Shown here: positions 1 to 5,597 of the stretch, piece by piece | Layout: each line of letters opens with the position of its first letter | Numbering within the stretch: position 1 is the stretch's first letter | Translations under genes and position numbers: made by a program | Notes under the pieces: model-generated | The model's input: the letters and a program-made list of their open reading frames with translations, nothing else | Told to the model about the DNA's origin: nothing | Database searches by the model: none | DNA from: Spirochaetia bacterium UBA5368 | GTDB lineage: Bacteria; Spirochaetota; UBA4802; UBA5368 | Assembly (NCBI GenBank): GCA_002407865.1 | Contig: DHPI01000065.1 | Location: forward strand, 64,316 to 71,857 | Length of the DNA: 7,542 nucleotides | Direction: 5' to 3'

Positions 1-386
1 TGGCTGACATGTTCGGATTCCTCGCCGAGGAGGAACACCGCCACAAAGAGCTCTTCGAAACTTTTCTTACGGAAATCGGCGAGCCGTCGGGCGAGTTTAC
101 CGGCGAGTATTACCAGTACCTGCAGGCAATCGGCGACGAGCGCGTGTTCAAAGACAAAGACGACGTCAGCGCGGCGATCAAGGGCATCGCAAAGGTGACC
201 GATGTTTTCAATCTCGCGCTCACCGCGGAAAAAGACTCCATTCTCTGGTATACCGAACTTCTCTCCATGTATTCCGGCGAAAAGGAGGCGCACAACCTGC
301 TTACCAGGCTTATTAATGAAGAACGCACGCATATCATCACCCTCATCGACATGCGCGAAAAGATGAGGCTTGCAGGACGGGAATAA
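1..386 (+). CDS. Ferritin-like/rubrerythrin-type diiron protein, 5'-truncated
   Basis: The gene runs in from the left edge; the frame is set by the codon at 3-5 and is open to the TAA at 384-386, giving 127 visible residues. Two EExxH iron-ligand motifs are visible: EEHRH about 10 residues in, and EERTH about 20 residues before the end. A further acidic helix (AEKDSILWY) lies between them. This is the pattern of a ferritin-like four-helix bundle with a carboxylate-bridged diiron centre, as in the rubrerythrin/YciF-like families. The first iron-binding helix should lie upstream of the window, so the ATG at 9 is probably internal rather than the true start. No C-terminal rubredoxin (CxxC) domain is present, so it is not a full rubrerythrin. 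The family typically handles iron or peroxide; the exact reaction here cannot be told. The gene converges on wrbA, another redox gene. The fold call is good; the subfamily is uncertain. Confidence 0.85.
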   Translation, partial: ADMFGFLAEEEHRHKELFETFLTEIGEPSGEFTGEYYQYLQAIGDERVFKDKDDVSAAIKGIAKVTDVFNLALTAEKDSILWYTELLSMYSGEKEAHNLLTRLINEERTHIITLIDMREKMRLAGRE

Positions 387-485
387 CGCGTATGCACGCA
401 ATTATATCACGGTACCGTCTAACCGCACGTAATAAATAACCCGGCGCGTAACGCTGCCACATCATTTTTTGTCTTTTATCGCACT

Positions 486-524
486 GCGGACGCCGGTGTT
501 TTTTCTGCTTTCGCCGGCGCCCGC
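486..524. terminator. Imperfect GC-rich hairpin between convergent genes
   Basis: The 13-nt arms at 486-498 and 512-524 pair at 12 of 13 positions if one G-U wobble is counted, around a 13-nt T-rich loop. The hairpin sits in the 177-bp gap between the end of the ferritin-like gene and the end of wrbA, the expected place for a shared bidirectional terminator. No run of T follows the right arm on the + strand, and the minus-strand exit is A-rich, so it is not a textbook Rho-independent terminator. It may instead be a 3'-end stabilising or Rho-assisted structure. Apart from this hairpin, and a T-rich patch at about 463-478, nothing else is seen in 387-563. Confidence 0.4.
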
Positions 525-563
525 AATCAAGAATGTCTCCAGGGTGGACATCATCGGCGATTT

Positions 564-1178
564 CTACGGCCGCGCAAGCTTTGCGGCTATCTGCGCCACG
601 TACCGGCCCTGATAGCGCGCGCCGTTGAGCTCATTTTCATTCGGCATTCGCTCGCCCTTTCCACCGGCGATTGTGGAGGCGCCATACGGAGACCCGCCGC
701 TCATTTCATCGATACGTGCAAGCCCCTCATACGCATACGGAAGGCCGGCTATGATCATCCCGTGATGAAGCAGGGTGATATGAAAGCTCAGTATCGTCGA
801 CTCCTGGCCGCCATGCTGCGTCGCGGAGCTTGTGAAGACGCTTCCCACCTTCCCGACAAGCGCCCTTTTCTGCCAGAGCGGACCCGTCGAATCGAGAAAC
901 GCACGCATCTGCGCGCACATGTTGCCGAAGCGTGTCGGCGTACCGAATATCACCGCATCCGCGGTTTCCAGGTCTTCGAGCGTCACCGCAGGAATATGCG
1001 CGAATGCCTTGCGGGCGGCGGCTATGCCGGTGCTTTCAAGAACGCTTTGCGGGAGCGTTTCCGGAACCATTTTCAAAACCGGTTCGGCCCCCTTTACATC
1101 CCGAATCCCTTCCGCGACAGCCTCGGCCATTCTGTAAATATGGCCGTATGCCGAATAGAAAACAATTGGAATCCTCAT
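564..1178 (-). CDS. wrbA: WrbA-type NAD(P)H:quinone oxidoreductase (flavodoxin fold)
   Basis: The 204-residue product closely resembles WrbA (type IV NAD(P)H:quinone oxidoreductase), a soluble tetrameric FMN enzyme that reduces quinones by two electrons and so avoids semiquinone radicals. The FMN phosphate loop SAYGHIYRMAEAVAEG lies at residues 9-24. The flavin-contact segment GTPTRFGNMCAQMRAFLD is at 79-96, and SSATQHGGQE plus the helix after it at 117-140. The WrbA-specific PYGASTIAGG is at 164-173. The length is normal (E. coli WrbA is 198 residues). The frame could open at a TTG at 1191-1193, but that codon overlaps the Shine-Dalgarno GGAGG, which stands 8 nt before the ATG at 1176-1178; the ATG is therefore the start. 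The gene is probably transcribed from its own promoter in the upstream gap, and may also receive read-through from the DUF1003 gene. The call is secure; the physiological substrate is not shown by sequence. Confidence 0.95.
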   Translation of the reverse strand: MRIPIVFYSAYGHIYRMAEAVAEGIRDVKGAEPVLKMVPETLPQSVLESTGIAAARKAFAHIPAVTLEDLETADAVIFGTPTRFGNMCAQMRAFLDSTGPLWQKRALVGKVGSVFTSSATQHGGQESTILSFHITLLHHGMIIAGLPYAYEGLARIDEMSGGSPYGASTIAGGKGERMPNENELNGARYQGRYVAQIAAKLARP

Positions 1179-1218
1179 GCATTTATCCTCCAATTAAATA
1201 TATTCGTTGAAATACAAC

Positions 1219-1247
1219 AATTTACACATTTTATCAAGGCGCGTCAA
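1219..1247 (-). promoter_or_regulatory. Putative sigma-70-type promoter for wrbA
   Basis: Reading leftward, a -35 TTGACG (1242-1247) is followed after 17 nt by a -10 TAAATT (1219-1224). The -35 matches consensus at 5 of 6 positions and the -10 at 4 of 6. It lies in an AT-rich 87-bp gap and would give a leader of roughly 35 nt before the wrbA ATG. A short dyad, GTTG-N5-CAAC, lies just downstream at about 1206-1218 and might be an operator. This is pattern matching only. Confidence 0.4.
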
Positions 1248-1265
1248 GCGATGGGGAAAGGGTTT

Positions 1266-1718
1266 TCAGCCGCGCATGCTCTTTTCCAACAGCATCTGAT
1301 GGATTTTTTCCAAGGCCTCGTTCTGCGCATCCAGATGCTCGAGGATAACACGAACCTCCTCTTCGGCCTTCTGGTTGACCATGTAATCGTTATGGGCCTC
1401 GATTCTGTCTTTTTCCGCGAGACGGTTCTGGCTCATCATGATAATCGGCGCGGTATAGGCGGCTTGCAGCGACAACACCAGGTTCATGAGTATAAACGGG
1501 TACGGGTCCCAGTGATAGATATACGCCGTCACATTGAGAACGACCCACACCGAGAGAACGGCCGTCTGAATAATCACGAATTTCCACGATCCCATGACGA
1601 GCGCCACTCTGTCAGCGGCCCTCTGACCATATGTGCGTCTTTCGTCGAACAGCTCGTTCACGTTACGGATTGGCGGATGCACATGCCTGAAAGGCTGAGG
1701 AAATCTGATACTTTTCAT
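1266..1718 (-). CDS. DUF1003 family inner-membrane protein
   Basis: The 150-residue product carries the hallmarks of the DUF1003 family (Pfam PF06210): RAADRVALVMGSW at 33-45, DPYPFILMNLVLSLQAAY at 71-88, and APIIMMSQNR at 90-99 followed by a DR..A..DY..N..AE segment. Two membrane helices are predicted at about 44-64 and 74-95, joined by a short loop. The C-terminal tail (about 115-146) is charged and heptad-like, and could form a coiled coil. The function of the family is unknown; no catalytic residues are apparent. The ATG at 1716-1718 has a strong AAGGAGG Shine-Dalgarno 9 nt upstream, which fixes the start. The gene lies 48 bp downstream of the Omp85-like gene on the same strand, so co-transcription is possible. 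Its length is slightly below the usual range for the family. Confidence 0.9.
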   Translation of the reverse strand: MKSIRFPQPFRHVHPPIRNVNELFDERRTYGQRAADRVALVMGSWKFVIIQTAVLSVWVVLNVTAYIYHWDPYPFILMNLVLSLQAAYTAPIIMMSQNRLAEKDRIEAHNDYMVNQKAEEEVRVILEHLDAQNEALEKIHQMLLEKSMRG

Positions 1719-1740
1719 ATAGAATATCCTCCTTTTATTG

Positions 1741-1756
1741 CATTACCGCGGGAATG
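1741..1756. repeat. Short imperfect palindrome upstream of the DUF1003 gene
   Basis: CATTACCG/CGGGAATG is a 16-nt palindrome with a single mismatched pair. It is centred in the 48-bp gap between the Omp85-like gene and the DUF1003 gene, immediately upstream of the AAGGAGG ribosome-binding site. With no loop of its own it would be a poor hairpin, so a protein-binding site is more plausible than a terminator. It could also be chance. Confidence 0.2.
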
Positions 1757-1766
1757 ATTTTTCCGC

Positions 1767-3206
1767 TTAAAAATCTCCCGACGCTGAAATATACATGCCG
1801 CCGTTCTTCGGGGGACCTGCCGCATTCCAGGCGTAATACAATTGCACCATAGCGCTCTTTACGCGGATTCTGCACTTTGCGCCGGTTCCCGTTTTCGCAC
1901 GCCAGTAATTGCGCTCGTCAAGAAAGCACCCCGCATTAACGAAAGGTCCGACATACAACATTCCCGGCAACAGACCGGCCTCGACATCTAACCCCGCGGT
2001 GTTTTTCCATTTCGATGCCGTATAATCGTTTGAAAACCCCATAAGCGCCGCATCGAACACGTACGAATGATACAGCCGTTCCTTGGACGACGTATAATAC
2101 GATGCGCAGCGCGGTATAAGCCGCAGCCACGACAAACACGGCGCCGACGTGGACGCGTCGAATACTGCAATCACATATCCCTTTTTTTCAAGGCCGCTTC
2201 TGCCGCCGGAGAGCGCAAGGTGCATTTCCGTTGCGGTGTTTTTTTCCATTTTATAATACCGATTCGACAACAGCACATCGAGCGTCAGCCGCGTGTCGTA
2301 ATTGTACGCGCGCCCCCCGCGTTCGCTGTAATCCTCAAGCGCGTTCACAATCTCAGCTATGCTCACCGTGGTCCACAGAAGAAAATCATCGGTAACATCC
2401 GTTATGACGCCAATACCGACCGATGGCGCGCAGGACGTAACGGTAAATTCATCGCCGCGCGACTGCCATCGCTCAATAGTGCGGCCGCCGCGCATGCCAA
2501 GCGCCAACGCACCCTCGCCAGGCGCCATACGCCGTGAGTACCGCAGGTCGCCCGCGATTTTTCGCCATTCATTCGCCCTGTAGCCGGCGGTGCCGGTAAC
2601 CGAAAAATCGGAATCTTTCGAGGGCATGCGCCATCCCAGCAAGGGGCCGATGCCGTAAATCGGGTCGAGCACGACACCGCCCGAAAAACGTCCGGCACTC
2701 GTCCTTTCAGCGCGCACGGAGAGAAACACGTCATCAGAGTCTTTATAGTTCACGGGCACAACACGGAGGGTATCAAGGTTGTAGAGCTCACGGGCGCGCT
2801 TCATCCGGTCCTGAATTACGAGTTTATTGTAAATCTCGTTTTTAACTGGAAAAAGCAGGGATTCCAGTTCGCGCGCGTCCCGCGCGCCAATGCCCGTTAC
2901 TTCGATACCGGCAATTCGAGATTCCCTCACGTGCACCTCGAGCGTGCCGTCTTTTCTGACGACAAGGCGCTCGACATACGATGTGGTGTAGCCCAGGCGG
3001 TGATACTCGGCGGTCACACGCGCACCGACGGACCTGATATCAGCATCCCCCAGGTTGCCGGCCGCAACACCCGGTATGGCGCGCACATCGATATTAATCG
3101 TCGAGCCGACCAGAACAATATCACGTATCGGTTCCGCCCCGGCTACCGCCGATACTGCAATAAGCGCGGCGCATATGCCGCATACCAGCGCCCCCACCCT
3201 ATTCAT
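1767..3206 (-). CDS. Small Omp85/TpsB-like outer-membrane beta-barrel with POTRA domains
   Basis: The 479-residue product has a Sec signal peptide (1-24; MNRVGALVCG then a hydrophobic core, likely cleavage at AGA|EP). Residues 26-104 resemble a POTRA domain of the type in two-partner-secretion transporters: a Y..LGY helix end, a KDGTLEVHVRE strand and an IAGIEVTG strand. A second POTRA-like segment follows at about 98-168. From about 170 to the end the sequence alternates as in a beta-barrel, and the final residue is Phe, the usual recognition signal for the barrel-assembly machinery. The stretch GPFVNAGCFLD at 420-430, followed by TGTGAKCRIRV and LYYAW, resembles the last strands of Omp85 barrels. 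The VRGF/Y motif usual in the lid loop is not recognisable. The ATG overlaps the end of the LolA-like gene by 8 nt, so translation is likely coupled. TpsB proteins are usually longer, and no TpsA partner is nearby. Cargo is unknown. Confidence 0.7.
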   Translation of the reverse strand: MNRVGALVCGICAALIAVSAVAGAEPIRDIVLVGSTINIDVRAIPGVAAGNLGDADIRSVGARVTAEYHRLGYTTSYVERLVVRKDGTLEVHVRESRIAGIEVTGIGARDARELESLLFPVKNEIYNKLVIQDRMKRARELYNLDTLRVVPVNYKDSDDVFLSVRAERTSAGRFSGGVVLDPIYGIGPLLGWRMPSKDSDFSVTGTAGYRANEWRKIAGDLRYSRRMAPGEGALALGMRGGRTIERWQSRGDEFTVTSCAPSVGIGVITDVTDDFLLWTTVSIAEIVNALEDYSERGGRAYNYDTRLTLDVLLSNRYYKMEKNTATEMHLALSGGRSGLEKKGYVIAVFDASTSAPCLSWLRLIPRCASYYTSSKERLYHSYVFDAALMGFSNDYTASKWKNTAGLDVEAGLLPGMLYVGPFVNAGCFLDERNYWRAKTGTGAKCRIRVKSAMVQLYYAWNAAGPPKNGGMYISASGDF

Positions 3207-3963
3207 GGATCGCTTTGCGCGTCACGTTGCGGGGATACTCCATCGTAAACACCGCGCCGTGAAACGCAGGATTGAGAGTAATATTTTTATAGTGCGTAAT
3301 ATTTTTTGTAACGCCGCGCGCTGTCAATGCCGAGACCTCAACCCTGCGGGGAAACAGAATGCCTTTTACCACCAAGTAATCGCCGTACAATTCCTTCATT
3401 ATCTCACGCCCGGCAGGGTCACGCACATTTTTTTCAAGAAGTCGGCTGTCCGCCGGATCGACCCAGACCGTCATGCGCAGATTGCTCGCCCTGTCGACGA
3501 GATCGAAACGGTGCGCGCGGCGGAATACTCCATATATCCGTTTTCCCCGGTACCGCACATCGAAGCGACGTTCGAAATCACGCGCAAATTCATGGAGTGG
3601 ATTGAATTGCGGCTTCGACGATTCAGCGCCGCGCCGCGCAATCTCGTAGAGCAGCCTGTCGTCAGGATAATACCAGAAGAGGCCCCGACTGTTTTTAATC
3701 ACAATCTGCCGCGACGGCGCGGAGTAGTCGATGCGAAAATTACCGGCTTCATCGGCCCTGTATCTTCCCCGGAACACCTCGCGCGGCGCCGCGCCGCTAT
3801 CTATGTATTGAACGATTTCCGCGTCTATTGCGCGTACCGCCGCTCCCTGGCGCACGATATCGCCGAAGCGCGGTTCGGCGGCGTCCAGAAGTGCGGCGCA
3901 TACAACCACGCATACGGCGCACACCGCCGCGATCAATGCATACCTGCTGTTTCTTTTGTCCAT
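3199..3963 (-). CDS. LolA-like periplasmic protein (outer-membrane lipoprotein-sorting type, COG2834-like)
   Basis: The product is 254 residues from the ATG at 3961-3963. A signal peptide is clear: MDKRNSR, then a hydrophobic stretch to about residue 26, with cleavage near LDA|AEP. The mature part has the open-barrel pattern of LolA-type proteins: RGRYRADEAGNFRIDY at 65-80, IVIKNSRGLFWYYPDDRLLY at 87-106, and a strand pair VWVDPADSRLLEK at 166-178. It ends with a YGDY...G..FPRRVEV strand and a KNITHYKNITLNP strand, as in the COG2834 outer-membrane lipoprotein-sorting group. It is longer than E. coli LolA (about 200 residues). In-frame sequence extends to an ATG at 4000-4002, but its GGGAG is only 1 nt away, and the shorter start places the signal peptide at the N-terminus. 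Family members carry hydrophobic cargo across the periplasm; the partner here is presumably the barrel encoded by the overlapping next gene. Confidence 0.75.
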   Translation of the reverse strand: MDKRNSRYALIAAVCAVCVVVCAALLDAAEPRFGDIVRQGAAVRAIDAEIVQYIDSGAAPREVFRGRYRADEAGNFRIDYSAPSRQIVIKNSRGLFWYYPDDRLLYEIARRGAESSKPQFNPLHEFARDFERRFDVRYRGKRIYGVFRRAHRFDLVDRASNLRMTVWVDPADSRLLEKNVRDPAGREIMKELYGDYLVVKGILFPRRVEVSALTARGVTKNITHYKNITLNPAFHGAVFTMEYPRNVTRKAIHE

Positions 3964-4017
3964 ATACGCTTCCACATTGTGTGATAACCACAGTCGAAAC
4001 ATACTCCCGACAGATGT

Positions 4018-4023
4018 ACTATA
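4018..4023 (-). promoter_or_regulatory. Possible -10 element for the leftward LolA/Omp85 pair
   Basis: On the minus strand TATAGT (5 of 6 matches to the sigma-70 -10) lies about 55 nt before the preferred start of the LolA-like gene. No good -35 is found at 16-18 nt spacing, so the promoter would be weak or activator-dependent. Just upstream an imperfect dyad is built on TGCA at about 4037-4055. The rest of the 295-bp divergent region is AT-richer than the genes, and its only other structures are the rightward dyads and promoter listed separately. Confidence 0.25.
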
Positions 4024-4179
4024 TCGATGATGCTATTGCAATCACGATTAATGCACTGCCGCGGATTTATCACGGAAGAAATTATTGAGCCGCGTCAGTC
4101 AATTTTGTATTTATCCGGGAGATTCAGGGTGTCACTACCGGCGGATTTTTTCGTATTTACGTATCATTTTTCACCTGAC

Positions 4180-4196
4180 TCAAGTTAGTTACTTGA
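4180..4196. promoter_or_regulatory. Inverted repeat TCAAGT-N5-ACTTGA, possible operator
   Basis: Perfect 6-bp arms flank a 5-bp spacer (TAGTT), giving a 17-bp symmetric site. It lies immediately upstream of the rightward promoter, at roughly -45 to -60 relative to the inferred start point. That position suits an activator or a second repressor site. The binding protein cannot be named. Confidence 0.3.
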
Positions 4197-4204
4197 AATT
4201 TTTG

Positions 4205-4233
4205 TGAACACAGTGCTCACTATGTCGTATTAT
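4205..4233 (+). promoter_or_regulatory. Putative promoter of the GGDEF-TPR-barrel operon
   Basis: A -35-like TGAACA (4205-4210, 4 of 6) and a -10 TATTAT (4228-4233, 5 of 6) are separated by exactly 17 nt. The start point would fall near 4240, leaving a leader of about 19 nt before the GGDEF gene. An alternative -35, TTGTGA at 4202-4207, would need a 20-nt spacer and is less likely. The -10 lies wholly inside the loop of the long inverted repeat at 4216-4246. Confidence 0.4.
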
Positions 4234-4246
4234 TACACATAGTGAG
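4216..4246. promoter_or_regulatory. Perfect inverted repeat bracketing the -10 element, likely operator
   Basis: The left arm CTCACTATGT (4216-4225) and right arm ACATAGTGAG (4237-4246) are perfect 10-bp complements around an 11-bp AT-rich centre that holds the inferred -10. A dimeric repressor binding here would block RNA polymerase. The left arm also overlaps a second small palindrome, AGTGCTCACT (4212-4221). The right arm carries the only Shine-Dalgarno-like bases (GTGAG) before the GGDEF start, so a hairpin in the RNA could mask them if transcription began upstream. Ten perfect base pairs in an AT-rich gap are unlikely to be chance; which role applies is inference. Confidence 0.55.
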
Positions 4247-4258
4247 ATAAACACATTG

Positions 4259-5584
4259 ATGAAACATAAAATTGGGCGCTCCATCGGTTTTAAAATCATC
4301 GCACTGTATGCGCTGCTTGCGCTTATTAATATATCCTTTGTAATTTCTGTAATTTTTGAAAACCAGGCCGACCTTATCGGCGCCATTACAAAGCTCGAAT
4401 CGGAAAAACAGCTCGTGACGCTCATCGATTCGCTTAAAAAATTCACTCTTGAAATGAAAAAAGGGCGCCTGTTCGAAACGGCAGGCAATGAATTTACGAT
4501 AAAACAGATCGCTGCATTAATCGGGCCGCACGTCACAGACTATGTTTTTTTTACAGAAAAGGGCGACGTTCTCTATAAATCCGGCGATACAACAAATCCT
4601 CCTGAAACCTTCATTGAGGATGGCCTCCGCTCGATCACCTCCATGACGTTCAGCGGGAAAGATTACTATATACGAATCGACGAGGCAAAAGAAATAATAT
4701 ACTGCTACATCCCGCTTCGCGCGTTCGACCTTTCCAGCGCCATTCTGCTGGTTCGGAAAGACATACACGGAGCGAGTAAATCACTGAAGAACCTTTATTT
4801 CCAGGCCGTATACGTACTACTTGTCATCCTTTTCTTTCATCTTATTTTCGCCCTGGTTCTTTTTCGATATATTATTCACCCTCTTAAACTGCTCAACCAG
4901 GCCGGGAAGAAGCTTTCAGAAGGAGATCTCACCGCGCGGGTATCGATACAACGAAAAGATGAATTCGGCTCCCTCGCGGACACGTTCAACGGAATGGCTG
5001 AATCGATACACGCCAATATGACCAAACTATCCAACCAGATTGAAACAGAGAAGGAAGGCCCTGGAAAAAGTGATCACACGGCGTTAAGGGATAGATTGAC
5101 CGGGCTTGTGGGCCGCGCCTACATGCTTGAACGTGTTCAGGAAGAGATTAAAAAAGCGGGGAAAACGGGAGACCTTATGGCGTTTTTCCTTATCGACATA
5201 GACAATTTCCAAAATATAAACAACGTCTACGGACGCCAGACCGGCAACATAGTGCTGATGGAAACAGCCAAAACGATACTGCACACCTGCATGGATACCG
5301 ACATAGTTGCACGGTTCGGAGGGGAAGAATTCGCCGTTATGTCGTCGGGACGCACACCTGCACAGGTTCACAACCTCGCGGAAGAAATCAGGGCTACTGT
5401 CGAAAAAAAGAATATCATCACGCCCGATGGCGAAATCCCTGTAACGATCAGCATCGGCGTTTCATATTTCGATCCCGCCAGCCCCAACACGGCCGACGGC
5501 TATTACGATATTTCCCAGTCAGCGGAAACGGCGCTCCTTGAGGCCAAGCTGCGCGGACGAAACAGGGTAGAAATCAGCCGGTAG
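4259..5584 (+). CDS. Membrane HAMP-GGDEF protein (nucleotide cyclase) with periplasmic sensor
   Basis: The 441-residue product has a membrane helix at 11-33, a periplasmic sensor region at about 34-181 of no recognised family (possibly Cache-like), a second helix at about 182-205, a HAMP linker at about 206-258 (HPL and DEFGSLADTFNGM) and a GGDEF domain from about 272. The domain opens with LRDRLTGL and keeps metal-binding D313 (LIDID), guanine-contacting N321 and the active-site GGEEF at 354-358, so it is probably catalytic. Two changes stand out. The position of PleD D344 is N330, within YGRQTGN where YGHDxGD is usual. The inhibitory RxxD is MDTD (345-348), lacking its Arg. It most likely makes a cyclic dinucleotide, by default c-di-GMP, in response to an envelope signal. 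The ATG at 4259-4261 is preferred over the TTG just before it. The Shine-Dalgarno is weak. It is the first gene of the operon. Confidence 0.9.
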   Translation: MKHKIGRSIGFKIIALYALLALINISFVISVIFENQADLIGAITKLESEKQLVTLIDSLKKFTLEMKKGRLFETAGNEFTIKQIAALIGPHVTDYVFFTEKGDVLYKSGDTTNPPETFIEDGLRSITSMTFSGKDYYIRIDEAKEIIYCYIPLRAFDLSSAILLVRKDIHGASKSLKNLYFQAVYVLLVILFFHLIFALVLFRYIIHPLKLLNQAGKKLSEGDLTARVSIQRKDEFGSLADTFNGMAESIHANMTKLSNQIETEKEGPGKSDHTALRDRLTGLVGRAYMLERVQEEIKKAGKTGDLMAFFLIDIDNFQNINNVYGRQTGNIVLMETAKTILHTCMDTDIVARFGGEEFAVMSSGRTPAQVHNLAEEIRATVEKKNIITPDGEIPVTISIGVSYFDPASPNTADGYYDISQSAETALLEAKLRGRNRVEISR

Positions 5585-5597
5585 AGGTACCCCTTCC

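Noticed and set aside
1179..1193. TTG start five codons upstream for wrbA
   Set aside because: The codons overlap the GGAGG ribosome-binding site that serves the ATG at 1178, and WrbA proteins begin at about that Met.
762..1757. Long + strand open frame of 331 codons
   Set aside because: It lies opposite wrbA and the DUF1003 gene, both firmly recognised on the minus strand. Its product is rich in Arg and His with no domain pattern, typical of an antisense shadow.
1741..1770. Rightward intrinsic terminator (palindrome followed by ATTTTT)
   Set aside because: The T-run is on the + strand, where no gene is being transcribed toward it. The palindrome also lacks a loop.
2067..2537. + strand open frame of 156 codons inside the Omp85-like gene region
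   Set aside because: It has an Arg-rich, low-complexity product and is wholly antisense to a continuous barrel-coding frame with signal peptide and terminal Phe.
3055..3984. Long + strand open frame of 309 codons
   Set aside because: It is antisense to the LolA-like gene, whose signal peptide and family strands are clear. The + strand product shows no recognisable features and no convincing ribosome-binding site.
3964..4002. N-terminal extension of the LolA-like protein to the ATG at 4002
   Set aside because: Its Shine-Dalgarno-like GGGAG is only 1 nt from the ATG, and the extension would bury a normal signal peptide 13 residues in.
4193..4221. TTGAAA as -35 of the rightward promoter
   Set aside because: At 17-nt spacing the partner hexamer is CTCACT, which is not a -10. 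The next TA-rich hexamer is too far away.
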